NCBI GenBank assembly: GCA_012843025.1
Contig: DURT01000031.1
Span: forward strand, 1 to 64,000
Length of the DNA: 64,000 nt
Source of the DNA: Tissierellia bacterium
Lineage (GTDB): Bacteria; Bacillota; Clostridia; Tissierellales; Sedimentibacteraceae
Direction: 5' to 3'
Part shown: one piece after another, positions 17,202-25,578 of the stretch
Position numbering within the stretch: position 1 is the stretch's first letter
Layout: each line of letters starts with the position of its first letter
Notes under the pieces: model-generated
What the model was told of the DNA's origin: nothing
Databases searched by the model: none
Seen by the model: the letters and a program-made list of their open reading frames with translations, nothing else
Position numbers and translations under genes: made by a program

Positions 17202-18068
17202 ATGCGAGGTTACTTTTACGAATCACCAGACTCCTTTGAAAAGCTTTTCGAAGTTTTAAAGGATAACTCAAGGGAGATTAAATTTTTAGCTGGCGGATCA
17301 GACTTTGTACCCAGATTGAATTTGGAAAGGGAACAAGCTCCCAAAGAAAATAAAAAAGACTTATTGATAATAAACTTGTCTGAGTTGGGATTGAATACTA
17401 TAACGGAAAACGATAGTGAAGTTATTATAGGTGCAACGACAACTTTTACGGAAATACAGAAAAATGACATTATTAAAAGAGAATTTCCTGTTTTGATTGA
17501 AGCCATAAATCAAATAGCAGGTCTTTCCGTAAGAAATATTGCAACTATTGGTGGTAATATTATGAATGCATCACCAGCTGCAGACTCGGTTCCCTCCCTT
17601 GTGGTTTTAGATGCTGTATTTGTATTAAGGGGACCAGAAGGTTCAAGAAATGTGGAAGCAAAAGAATTTTTCACAGGTCCTGGCAGAACAGTAGCTAAAG
17701 AAAATGAAGTTCTAACACATATAATAATAAGAAAAAATAAAGGTTTTGCAGGTTTCAATAAACTTGGTAGAAGAAAGGCAGAAACTCTTTCTGTAGTTAA
17801 CGCAGCTGCATATATAGAAAGAGAAAACAATGTATGCAAAGTTGCAAGAATTGCGGTTGGTTCAGTAGCTCCTACTGTAGTTAGATGCAAGGAAGTAGAA
17901 GAATTATTGAACGGCAAGGAGCTTACAGAGGAAAATATAAGAGCAGCTAGCGAAAAAGTAGTTGATGAGATTAGTCCTATTGACGATATAAGAGCATCAG
18001 CCTGGTATAGAAGAAGAGTTGCCCCTGTAATTGTAAGAAGGGCAATTGAAGCAGCTATTGTTGAATAA
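17202..18068 (+). CDS. Molybdenum hydroxylase FAD subunit (CoxM/NdhF type)
   Basis: This 288-residue FAD-binding subunit moves electrons from the Fe-S clusters to the final acceptor. It shows the FAD loops LAGGSDFVPRLN near residue 30 and SVRNIATIGGNIMNASPAADS near residue 108. A C-terminal CO-dehydrogenase-flavoprotein domain follows. It is the first of four consecutive subunit genes in the order FAD, 2Fe-2S, large Mo, medium Mo, the order described for nicotinate dehydrogenase NdhFSLM. The start is ATG with AGGAGG 11 bases upstream. Confidence 0.9.
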   Translation: MRGYFYESPDSFEKLFEVLKDNSREIKFLAGGSDFVPRLNLEREQAPKENKKDLLIINLSELGLNTITENDSEVIIGATTTFTEIQKNDIIKREFPVLIEAINQIAGLSVRNIATIGGNIMNASPAADSVPSLVVLDAVFVLRGPEGSRNVEAKEFFTGPGRTVAKENEVLTHIIIRKNKGFAGFNKLGRRKAETLSVVNAAAYIERENNVCKVARIAVGSVAPTVVRCKEVEELLNGKELTEENIRAASEKVVDEISPIDDIRASAWYRRRVAPVIVRRAIEAAIVE

Positions 18069-18080
18069 GGAGGATAAACT

Positions 18081-18581
18081 ATGTCTGAAATATTAAGTTT
18101 TTACTTAAATGGTAATCCAGTAGAGGTCTTGGTTAAACCTGAACAGACTTTACTTGAAGTATTAAGGGACGATTTAGGTCTGACAAGCCCTAAATGTGGA
18201 TGCAATCATGGAGATTGCGGTGCATGTACTGTTATACTTGATGGAAAAGCTGTAAAATCATGTTTAGTACTAGCTCCTACAGTTAAAGGAAAAAAAGTTA
18301 TAACTGCTGATGGACTTTGTTCAGGAGAAAAATTGCATCCAATTCAGCAAGCATTCTTAGATTATGGAGCACCCCAGTGCGGTTATTGTACTCCCGGCAT
18401 GGTGATGGCGGCAACAGCTTTTCTTTTGGAAAATCCTAAACCTACAAGAGAAGAAATTAAGGAAGCTTTAAGCGGCAACTTATGCAGATGTGCAGGATAT
18501 GATAAATATGTTGAAGCAGTATTAGCGGTTTCAAATGGTGAATTTGGATTATTGCCGGAAGGAAGTGATATTAATGTTTAA
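18081..18581 (+). CDS. Molybdenum hydroxylase 2x[2Fe-2S] subunit (CoxS/NdhS type)
   Basis: This 166-residue electron-transfer subunit has a plant-type [2Fe-2S] domain (CGCNHGDCGAC and a later Cys in KSCLV). A helical [2Fe-2S] domain follows, with CGYCTPGM and GNLCRCAGY. All eight ligands are present. It passes electrons from the molybdopterin site to the FAD subunit. Its start is 12 bases after the FAD subunit gene and its stop overlaps the next start. Confidence 0.95.
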   Translation: MSEILSFYLNGNPVEVLVKPEQTLLEVLRDDLGLTSPKCGCNHGDCGACTVILDGKAVKSCLVLAPTVKGKKVITADGLCSGEKLHPIQQAFLDYGAPQCGYCTPGMVMAATAFLLENPKPTREEIKEALSGNLCRCAGYDKYVEAVLAVSNGEFGLLPEGSDINV

Positions 18582-19863
18582 AAGTGTAGGAAAAAGAGTT
18601 AAAAAATACGATGGAGTAGGATTAGTTACTGGAAGAATGACATATGTAAGTGATCTTACTATGCCAAATATGTTGATTTGTAAAACTCTTAGAAGCCCAT
18701 ATCACAGAGCTAAGCTAAACAAGGTAGATGTATCGGAAGCTTTAAAGGTTCCAGGCGTATATGCTGTTATAACCAAAGATGATGTACCCCATAATTATTT
18801 CTCAATGGTTCCAGACCACCATGTTTTAGCTGAAGATCTTATCAGGTATAAAGGACAAAATATTGCAGCAGTAGCAGCAGTAAGCAAAGAAGCTGCATTA
18901 GAAGCAATATCGAAAATTAAACTTGACATTGAAGAACTTCCTTATGTTATAGACCCAGTTGAGGCATGCAAACCAGATGCTCCAAAAGTAAGACCTGAAG
19001 GTAATCTTCACTTGTTTGATGGTGTAAGTGAAGTTAGAAAAATAAGAAAGGGCGATGTTGAGAAAGGATTTGCAGAAGCTGATTATATAGTTGAGGGAAC
19101 TTACACAACTCCATGTCAGGAACATGCTCCATTGGAAACATGCGCTTCTTTGGCATACTTGGATGAAGCAGGAAAGTTGGTTATCCATTCAAAATCTCAA
19201 GGTTTGTATTTTTCACAGGGAGACCTTGCCAATGTATTCCAGTTACCTTTAAATAAGCTGAAATTTGTTGGAGGAACAATAGGTGGAGGATTCGGTGGTA
19301 TGAACAGTATTCATACTGACCATATAGCAGGACTATTAGCTTTAAAAACAGGACGACCTGTTAAGTTTCAGCTGACAAGAGAAGAAGAAATGCTTTATTC
19401 AACTATCAGAAGTCCATGGATCTTTAAGTTTAAAGATGGTATTAAGAAAGACGGTACTATTACTGCAAGGAAAATAGAAGTTCTACATGATTGTGGAGCA
19501 TATACCGAATTAGGATTATATGCAGTTGAAAAAAATGCTAATATGATTGCCGGGGCAGTAAAAGTTGAAAACTTAGCAATAGACTCTAAAATGGTTTATA
19601 CCAATAAAATGCCAAGCGGTTCAATGCGTGGATTTGGTGTAAACGTAGGACAGTTTGCAGACCAGGTTCAGATTGACAAACTTGCACGTGCTGTAGGCAT
19701 GAGTCCTATAGAGGTAAGACTGAAAAATGCATTTAAAGAGAACGATGAAAATCATGTTGGAAACAAATTAGTTGCAGTTTCTGCCATAGAAACACTAAAA
19801 ATGGTTGCTGAAATGGCAGGAGAAGAAATCTCTCCTGAGTATGCAAATTTGAGTTCTAAGTAA
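18574..19863 (+). CDS. Molybdenum hydroxylase large molybdopterin subunit, N-terminal half (NdhL type)
   Basis: This 429-residue protein corresponds to the first part of a CoxL/XdhA subunit. It has the aldehyde-oxidase hammerhead domain (residues ~15-125), then the first MoCo domain with EHAPLETCASLAY, the GGTIGGGFGGM molybdopterin loop and PSGSMRGFG. It ends where a normal ~770-residue subunit would continue. The rest is a separate gene 14 bases downstream. ATG 18574 lies behind GGAAGGA and overlaps the previous stop. The split matches the 4-subunit nicotinate dehydrogenase of Eubacterium barkeri, not the usual three-subunit enzymes. Confidence 0.9.
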   Translation: MFKSVGKRVKKYDGVGLVTGRMTYVSDLTMPNMLICKTLRSPYHRAKLNKVDVSEALKVPGVYAVITKDDVPHNYFSMVPDHHVLAEDLIRYKGQNIAAVAAVSKEAALEAISKIKLDIEELPYVIDPVEACKPDAPKVRPEGNLHLFDGVSEVRKIRKGDVEKGFAEADYIVEGTYTTPCQEHAPLETCASLAYLDEAGKLVIHSKSQGLYFSQGDLANVFQLPLNKLKFVGGTIGGGFGGMNSIHTDHIAGLLALKTGRPVKFQLTREEEMLYSTIRSPWIFKFKDGIKKDGTITARKIEVLHDCGAYTELGLYAVEKNANMIAGAVKVENLAIDSKMVYTNKMPSGSMRGFGVNVGQFADQVQIDKLARAVGMSPIEVRLKNAFKENDENHVGNKLVAVSAIETLKMVAEMAGEEISPEYANLSSK

Positions 19864-19877
19864 GGATGGTGAATTAG

Positions 19878-20885
19878 ATGATCAAAAAAGGAAGAGGAGT
19901 AGCAAATGTTTATTATCCAACTGGCTTTAATGGTGGCGGAGATCCTGACTTAGTATCCCTACGTATCAAAGCCGATGGAACAATCGACATGACAAATGCA
20001 AGCTGCGAAATGGGTCAGGGTTTTAAAACTGTTGCAATACAAATGGCAGCTGAAGCTTTAGGAGTAAGTGAAGAATTATTTACAATAGATAATTCAAATA
20101 CGGATACAACAGCATTCAGTATGGATACTGCAGGTAGTAGGTCTACCTACATAGTTGGTTTAGCTGCAATATCTGCTGCAAATAACTTAATAGAGAAAAT
20201 GAAAGAATTTGTTGCAGGCGTAAAAGGTTGCAGTCCTGAAGAATTAGACTATAAAGAAGGAAGAGTTTTCAAAAAAGATGATGAAAATGTAGCTATGACT
20301 TTGCAAGAAATTGGGACAGCATCAACCTACGGAGGAGTTTTCATAATGGGTGCAGGTGGGTTTTTACCACCAGTTGGTCCACCAAGAGATCCAGAAACAG
20401 GCTTTACTGTACCAAGCAGATCCTATGCATGGGGTTCTACAATAATTGATGTTGAAGTAGATACAGAAACCGGTGTTGTTACAGTTGAGAATATATATAA
20501 TTGCTATGATATTGGTACTGTTATAAATCCCCTACAAGCAGAAGGCCAGGTTGATGGAGGAAATGTCCAAGGAATAAGTATGGCATTATTTGAAGATTTA
20601 GCTCCTTATTTCCCTGAGAGCATTGAAGCATATGCAGCAGATTTTACGGATTATATTATTCCTACATTTATGGATATTCCTAAACATAGTGAGATAAAGT
20701 TCTATGAAAACTATGACCCCTACGGCCCATTCGGTGCAAAAGGTTGCGGCGAGATGGTTACAAATACACAGTCCCCAGCCATAGCAAATGCCGTTTATGA
20801 TGCAATAGGTGTATATATTGATTCACTTCCAATTACTCCTGAAAAAGTATTAAGAGCGTTGGATGAAAAAAATAAAACTAACTAG
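19878..20885 (+). CDS. Molybdenum hydroxylase medium molybdopterin subunit, C-terminal half (NdhM type)
   Basis: This 335-residue protein carries the second MoCo-binding domain, with CEMGQGFKTVAIQM near residue 43 and DTAGSRSTY. It has the active-site glutamate E292 in GAKGCGEMV that acts as base in hydroxylation. With the preceding 429 residues it adds up to 764, the size of a single CoxL/XdhA chain. It has its own ATG and a modest ribosome site (AAGGA), so it looks like a true gene and not a frameshift product. The substrate is unknown. Nicotinate is one possibility, but no other nicotinate-fermentation genes are in the window. Confidence 0.9.
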   Translation: MIKKGRGVANVYYPTGFNGGGDPDLVSLRIKADGTIDMTNASCEMGQGFKTVAIQMAAEALGVSEELFTIDNSNTDTTAFSMDTAGSRSTYIVGLAAISAANNLIEKMKEFVAGVKGCSPEELDYKEGRVFKKDDENVAMTLQEIGTASTYGGVFIMGAGGFLPPVGPPRDPETGFTVPSRSYAWGSTIIDVEVDTETGVVTVENIYNCYDIGTVINPLQAEGQVDGGNVQGISMALFEDLAPYFPESIEAYAADFTDYIIPTFMDIPKHSEIKFYENYDPYGPFGAKGCGEMVTNTQSPAIANAVYDAIGVYIDSLPITPEKVLRALDEKNKTN

Positions 20886-20891
20886 TAATAT

Positions 20892-20919
20892 TTCGGACAG
20901 GTAATATTACCTGTCCGAA
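20892..20919. terminator. Perfect 28-bp palindrome after the molybdenum-hydroxylase operon
   Basis: TTCGGACAGGTAAT (20892-20905) is followed at once by its reverse complement (20906-20919). It starts six bases after the last stop codon. As RNA it forms a stable hairpin. No T-run follows, so it may be a terminator, an mRNA 3' end stabiliser or a protein-binding site. Confidence 0.6.
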
Positions 20920-21004
20920 CAACCAATTATAGTATATAATAGTAACTAGCTGTAGTATATATTAGCATAATTTTTTATAATTGCAATAAATTATGGAGAT
21001 GAGT

Positions 21005-21847
21005 ATGCAAGAAATTGTTATTTTCGGTGCTGGACAAAGTGGAAGAATGATCAGAAGGTTGCTTAACGGAAAGATTGAACGGATTTGGTATGCTGACAAT
21101 AATTATAGAAACCTTCCAAGTTATGTGGATAATGTTTTAGTAATATCTCCAAAAGAAATTGTAGACATTAACCCGGACATGGTTATTGTTTCAGTATTAA
21201 ATAAAGAAGCTGCGGAAGAGATTTGTTCCCAGCTCTCAGAACAAGATATATGTAAATCAAAAATACTAAATATCAATAGTTTAAGAAATCTGTTTGATAT
21301 AAGGCTGGCAACTTTACGGTTGCAGGCACAAGAAATAAACAACAAAAAAATAGAAGGAAGTATTGCTGAATTAGGAGTTTATAAAGGATATATAGCAAGG
21401 GAACTAAATATCTTATTCAAGGAACGCAAATTATATCTCTTCGATACGTTTGAAGGATTTGACAATAGAGACATAGAATATGAAAGAACCTTAGGAAGCA
21501 ACAAAAAAATAATTAATAATTTCAGTGACACAAGTGTAGAACGAGTTAAGAGTATACTGCCTTATCCTGAAAATGTAGTCTTTAGTAAAGGTTACTTTCC
21601 CGAAACTGCAGTAAGTATTGAAGATAAGTTTGCATTAGTAAGTCTTGATACGGACTTATACCTTCCCACTCTTAATGGTTTAAGGTACTTTTATAAAAGA
21701 CTTAGTAATGGGGGACGTATTTTGGTTCACGACTATAACAGCAGCCAGTTTCCTTTAGTAAAAAAAGCTGTTGATGATTTTTCCAAGGAATTAGACATAA
21801 AAATAATCCCATTATGCGATTTGCATGGTAGTGCAGTAATTATTTAA
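21005..21847 (+). CDS. TylF-like class I methyltransferase with N-terminal nucleotide-binding segment
   Basis: This 280-residue protein starts with a short Rossmann-like segment (IVIFGAGQSGRMIRRLL, residues 4-20). Next comes a TylF/macrocin-O-methyltransferase-like domain: GSIAELGVYKGYIAREL near residue 110, LYLFDTFEGFD, VSLDTDLYLPTLNGL and GGRILVHDY. Such enzymes O-methylate sugars or other small molecules with S-adenosylmethionine. I used ATG 21005, preceded by GGAGATGAG. Upstream ATGs at 20993 and 20999 lack a binding site. There is no glycan or antibiotic cluster nearby, so its role is unknown. Confidence 0.7.
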   Translation: MQEIVIFGAGQSGRMIRRLLNGKIERIWYADNNYRNLPSYVDNVLVISPKEIVDINPDMVIVSVLNKEAAEEICSQLSEQDICKSKILNINSLRNLFDIRLATLRLQAQEINNKKIEGSIAELGVYKGYIARELNILFKERKLYLFDTFEGFDNRDIEYERTLGSNKKIINNFSDTSVERVKSILPYPENVVFSKGYFPETAVSIEDKFALVSLDTDLYLPTLNGLRYFYKRLSNGGRILVHDYNSSQFPLVKKAVDDFSKELDIKIIPLCDLHGSAVII

Positions 21848-21949
21848 TATATATTAAGTAAGTTAATTTATCAAAACTCAATTATTAAAATTAACAATTG
21901 TAATAATAGTTTTTTATTGTTAAAATAATAATGGAAAGGATAAAAATGG

Positions 21950-22885
21950 ATGTCTAAAAAATCAAAGAAGATTATTGTAACGGCAGCTGTTACAGGAGGA
22001 ATTCATACTCCTTCAATGACTCCCTACCTACCTTGTGGGGTAGAAGGTATATCCAAAGCTGCAATAAAGGCAGCCAATGCAGGTGCATCAATCGTACATA
22101 TTCATGCAAGAGAGGATAATGGAAAACCAACTTCTGACTTGGAAACGATTGGAAAAATATTAAAAAAGATCAAAGAAAACTCTGATGTTATTATTGGTAT
22201 AACTACCGGTGGGGCATTAGGCATGACATTAGAGGAGCGTTTAGCTGTAATTCCTGCATTTAAACCAGAGATAGCATCTTTCAACAGTGGTTCGATTAAT
22301 TTTAATATATCAGAAATGGCCAAAAGCATTAAAGAACCGAAATATGATTGGGAAGTACCATTTTTAACCAGTACAAAGAAAAATGTATTTAGTAATACAT
22401 TTGAGGAAATGGAAAGATGTATTGAAATTATGAACGATGCAGGGACTGTTCCAGAATTTGAAATCTTTGATTTTGGACAAATTCATAATATTAAGTACTT
22501 ATTCGACAAAGGACTAATTAAAAAACCCTTATATTTTCAGTTTGTTCCTTCAGTCTTAGGTGGTATTCCTCTTAATCCAGATAATGTATGGTATTTTGTT
22601 AACCAACTTAAAAAGACATTTGGTGAAGATGTAAATTTCTCAATGGTATCAGCCGGAAGACGAATCTTTCGTTATGAAGTGCTTTCAGCAATTTTAGGTG
22701 GTAATGTTAGAGTAGGATTGGAGGATAGTTTATACATTAATGTGAGTGGCGAATTGGCAACTAGCAATTCACAACAAGTAGAAAAAATTATCAATATATT
22801 AAAAATGCTTGATTATGAAATTGCAACACCGGATGAAGCGAGAGAAATTCTGAATACTAAAGGAAAAATCAATGTAAATTTCTAA
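21950..22885 (+). CDS. Beta-keto acid cleavage enzyme (BKACE; Kce/DUF849 family)
   Basis: This 311-residue Zn enzyme belongs to the family of 3-keto-5-aminohexanoate cleavage enzyme. It condenses a beta-keto acid with acetyl-CoA to give acetoacetate and a new acyl-CoA. The metal-binding His pair is H50 and H52 in IVHIHARED. Family motifs GITTGGALGMTLEERL, FNSGSINF and QFVPSVLGGIPLNPDN are visible. GGAAAGGA precedes ATG 21950. The other lysine-fermentation genes are absent, so the natural beta-keto acid is unknown. It may use a product of the neighbouring dehydratase/dehydrogenase operon. Confidence 0.85.
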   Translation: MSKKSKKIIVTAAVTGGIHTPSMTPYLPCGVEGISKAAIKAANAGASIVHIHAREDNGKPTSDLETIGKILKKIKENSDVIIGITTGGALGMTLEERLAVIPAFKPEIASFNSGSINFNISEMAKSIKEPKYDWEVPFLTSTKKNVFSNTFEEMERCIEIMNDAGTVPEFEIFDFGQIHNIKYLFDKGLIKKPLYFQFVPSVLGGIPLNPDNVWYFVNQLKKTFGEDVNFSMVSAGRRIFRYEVLSAILGGNVRVGLEDSLYINVSGELATSNSQQVEKIINILKMLDYEIATPDEAREILNTKGKINVNF

Positions 22886-22932
22886 GCAAAGTATAGGTAA
22901 GGGGGAGTATTCTTTTAATAGGCTAAGATGTA

Positions 22933-23283
22933 TTATGAATTAAAGAACTCATTAAAATAATCATCAAATATTTCTGAAGCTTTTGCAGTTAGTTCTTTTT
23001 CAAATTCATCATACTTATTCAGAAAATCTATACATTTAGGAGTTAAACTGGAACCGCCTCCGCCTAAACCGCCAATTTTTCGGTCCAACAGTTTAAAACC
23101 AAGGTTTTTCTCAGTCCCCTTAACCATTTTTAAAGCTTTTGAATAAGATAAATTCATTATTTTACAGGCTTCATTTAATGATTTATATTCGTCAGTTAAT
23201 CTAAGCAAAGTTCTGACACCGGGACCGAAAAAGACAGCATCTTTAGCTAAGCGAATTTGTAAGATATAATGTAGTTTTTTCAT
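22933..23283 (-). CDS. ModE-type winged-helix DNA-binding protein lacking the molybdate-binding domain
   Basis: This 116-residue protein matches the N-terminal DNA-binding domain of ModE. It has SLNEACKIMNLSYSKALKMV, then LGFKLLDRKIGGLGGGGSSLT. The C-terminal TOBE (molybdate-binding) domains are missing. ATG 23283 lies six bases after GGAGG. Neighbours are a molybdenum hydroxylase operon on one side and a palindrome resembling a ModE box (23367-23390) on the other. A role in molybdenum- or molybdopterin-linked regulation is inferred. How it would sense metal without a TOBE domain is unclear. Confidence 0.8.
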   Translation of the reverse strand: MKKLHYILQIRLAKDAVFFGPGVRTLLRLTDEYKSLNEACKIMNLSYSKALKMVKGTEKNLGFKLLDRKIGGLGGGGSSLTPKCIDFLNKYDEFEKELTAKASEIFDDYFNEFFNS

Positions 23284-23366
23284 AAGCAACCTCCTCTATA
23301 CTATATTATCAAAGATTTTAAAGAAATGACAGTAAAAAATTAATACTCACATATTTTTTTTAACAC

Positions 23367-23390
23367 CGTTATGTTTTTAAAAACATAGCG
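23367..23390. promoter_or_regulatory. ModE-box-like palindrome
   Basis: CGTTATGTTTTT (23367-23378) is followed by AAAAACATAGCG (23379-23390), a 24-bp inverted repeat with one mismatch. Its ends CGTTAT and ATAGCG resemble the ends of known ModE operators. It lies between the divergent ModE-like gene and the methyltransferase operon, about 80 bp from each. The assignment is by resemblance only. Confidence 0.5.
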
Positions 23391-23469
23391 ACTATCTGAG
23401 AATCTTATGGAGGAGAAAAATAAGTAATAGTCATCTAATTTACAAAATAAACTGCAAAAGGAGATTTGA

Positions 23470-24252
23470 TTGAGCTTGAAAACTTTAAAAGTTTATGAAA
23501 AGAGAGCAGGTTGTTCAAAAGTTAAATTTGGTTGGAATCCCCAAAGTGTACAGTGGTATTTAGAATCAGAACAAAATACGTCCTTTTATAGAAAGACAGT
23601 CGAAGAATTACATCCCTTTATACATGACTGTAAAACTCTTTTAGACATTGGATGCGGGATAGGAAGTTTTGCTGTTGAGTTTGCTAAGAAAGGATATAGT
23701 GTTACGGCTATTGACAAGTCCTCCTTAGCTGTAGAATCCTTAATGGAAAAAGCAAGACTTATGAACTTATCAAATTTAAAAGTTATAAACAAATCTTTTG
23801 AAGAATTTATCTTCGACAATAATTATGACATTGTGTTTATCAGTTACATGATGGGGTTAGTAAATGATAACAACATAATAGATTTTCTAAAAATAGCCAA
23901 TAAGCGCTTAGTAATAGTCTTGCCCTTTAGCAAAATAAAGAATGATTTTTCCATTAATGAACTTTATACCGAATTAGGAGTTGATTTAAAAAACTTGGAG
24001 CAGTTTAATTATGCCAGCATGTTAAACATATTAAATAAAAGGAATTATAAATATATTATTAAAAAAGTATCAGCTGAATTTGGCCAACCTTTTGATAATA
24101 TTGATGAAGCAGTAAATTTTATATACCACTATTTCAAACTTCCAGTTGAAAGAAGTGATGATGTAAGAGAGTGGTTAAATAGAAAAACAACATATAAAAA
24201 CGGTAAGCTCTTTTTACCTAATTTAAGAGAAAGTATGATGATTATTATTTAA
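23470..24252 (+). CDS. Class I SAM-dependent methyltransferase
   Basis: This 260-residue cytoplasmic methyltransferase has motif I LLDIGCGIGSFAVEFAKKG near residue 58 and motif II VTAIDKSS. Motif IV YDIVFISYMMG is near residue 119. The C-terminal half is not recognised. The start is TTG at 23470, six bases after AAAGGAG. It heads an operon with a small membrane protein and an NTPase downstream of a ModE-box-like site. Methylation of a pterin, metal chelate or other small molecule is possible but unproven. Confidence 0.75.
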   Translation: MSLKTLKVYEKRAGCSKVKFGWNPQSVQWYLESEQNTSFYRKTVEELHPFIHDCKTLLDIGCGIGSFAVEFAKKGYSVTAIDKSSLAVESLMEKARLMNLSNLKVINKSFEEFIFDNNYDIVFISYMMGLVNDNNIIDFLKIANKRLVIVLPFSKIKNDFSINELYTELGVDLKNLEQFNYASMLNILNKRNYKYIIKKVSAEFGQPFDNIDEAVNFIYHYFKLPVERSDDVREWLNRKTTYKNGKLFLPNLRESMMIII

Positions 24253-24262
24253 GGAGGAAGCA

Positions 24263-24799
24263 ATGATAAGAGAAAGATTTAATTTAACAGAAATGATTTA
24301 CATTTCATTATTGGCTACCATAGCAACTATTTCAAAGACTCCAATAAGGGCATTATCAAATTTCATGACAAGTTCAGTAGGACTACCTGGGGGAGTTGTG
24401 GGAGGAGTTTACTACATGTTTTGGATTGTGGCTGCCTGTGCCTTAGTGAAGAAACATGGGGCTGCAACACTGTTTTGTATTATACAAATATTTGTATCAT
24501 TGGCTACATCCAGTATGCCTGTTATTAGACTGATAACATATCTTCCTCCTGGAATAGCAATTGATTTATTCCTGTTATTCCGAAGAAATAGCGAATATAA
24601 CAAAGGGGTTATGATGTTTTTAGGTGCTATTGCTAATACTGCTGGTGCAGCAACTCAAGCAATTGTTATTATGAATCTTCCCTTAATAGCAACACTAATA
24701 AGTTGTTTTACTGCATTTGTTTCCGGTGGGGTGGGAGGTTATTTGGCATACTTGGTTGTATTACGAATAGTCCACGCTGTGGGAATTAAAGCTAATTAA
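24263..24799 (+). CDS. Small integral membrane protein resembling an ECF transporter S-component
   Basis: This 178-residue protein has five or six predicted membrane helices and the size and glycine-rich loops (VGLPGGVVGGVYYMFWIVAA, then SGGVGGYLAYL) of substrate-binding S-components of ECF vitamin/metal transporters. AAGGAGG precedes the start. It sits between a methyltransferase and an NTPase, with no EcfA or EcfT gene nearby. It would have to use a shared module, as group II S-components do. The substrate is unknown. The adjacent ModE-like regulator makes a molybdenum-related compound worth considering. Confidence 0.55.
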   Translation: MIRERFNLTEMIYISLLATIATISKTPIRALSNFMTSSVGLPGGVVGGVYYMFWIVAACALVKKHGAATLFCIIQIFVSLATSSMPVIRLITYLPPGIAIDLFLLFRRNSEYNKGVMMFLGAIANTAGAATQAIVIMNLPLIATLISCFTAFVSGGVGGYLAYLVVLRIVHAVGIKAN

Positions 24800-24800
24800 T

Positions 24801-25394
24801 ATGAATCGTATTCTATTCTTAGAAGGAACCATGCAGATTGGCAAAAGCACAATTATTTTGGATAATATAAAAAGACATAAGCTTTTAGAGCACACTGGAG
24901 GATTTCTATGCCAAAGGCTGACAAAAGGAAGTAAAACAAAGGCTTATCGCCTCATTGAAGCAGAAAAGGCAGAAGTTACAGCAACAGAATACCATGAGAA
25001 TTTACCTAGTATTTTTTTAGAAGAGGTGGCAGGTAATTGGGTTAAAAGGGACCAGGTATTTTTAAACAGAGGGATTGAACTCCTATCAGACCTGTCTTCA
25101 AGAAAGCTTATTCTATTAGATGAAATTGGAGGATTTGAGCTTTTAATTGATGAATTCAGGGAAAAACTCTATGAGGTACTTCTGAGCAGCACTCCAATAA
25201 TAGGAGTTATTAAGTCTTTTGACAATGGCAGGGTCATGAAAAATGCTATAGGAATAAATGATGTCTATTATTCAAAATACAAGGCACTTCGCTCATTTAT
25301 AACGGACAATAATGGAATAATAGTAAATGTTAATAATAATAACATTGAAAGTATCAATAATGAAATAAAAAGTTTTTTATGTAATATTGTATAG
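24801..25394 (+). CDS. P-loop NTPase, THEP1-like (NTPase_1)
   Basis: This 197-residue protein has a Walker A loop EGTMQIGKST near residue 8 and a Walker B region RKLILLDEIGGFEL near residue 99. This pattern is typical of nucleoside-triphosphatase THEP1 and its relatives. The gene starts one base after the stop of the membrane protein, so the two are probably translationally coupled. Its partner or target is unknown. THEP1 relatives are often found beside transporters or cofactor genes. Confidence 0.7.
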   Translation: MNRILFLEGTMQIGKSTIILDNIKRHKLLEHTGGFLCQRLTKGSKTKAYRLIEAEKAEVTATEYHENLPSIFLEEVAGNWVKRDQVFLNRGIELLSDLSSRKLILLDEIGGFELLIDEFREKLYEVLLSSTPIIGVIKSFDNGRVMKNAIGINDVYYSKYKALRSFITDNNGIIVNVNNNNIESINNEIKSFLCNIV

Positions 25395-25409
25395 ATACCA
25401 TGTAAGCAG

Positions 25410-25435
25410 AACCGGTCAGGTTATCCTGACCGGTT
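25410..25435 (+). terminator. Terminator hairpin after the NTPase gene
   Basis: AACCGGTCAGG (25410-25420) pairs perfectly with CCTGACCGGTT (25425-25435) across a TTAT loop. ATTAATTAA follows, so the hairpin is strong and the U-tract weak. Confidence 0.7.
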
Positions 25436-25578
25436 ATTAATTAACATCCTAGGTCCTTTAAGTCCTTGAGTTTTGTAAATTATTATGATATTCTTGGTAT
25501 AGATATAGGCCAGACATATATGTAAAGAGGGTTTTAAACTAAAACATATTATTGGATAATATAGTAAGGGATGTTGTA

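Noticed and set aside
18574-20885. Frameshift in a single CoxL-type gene
   Set aside because: The first frame ends with a stop, then 14 bases and a new ATG follow. Sizes 429 and 335 match the natural NdhL/NdhM pair, so the split looks genuine.
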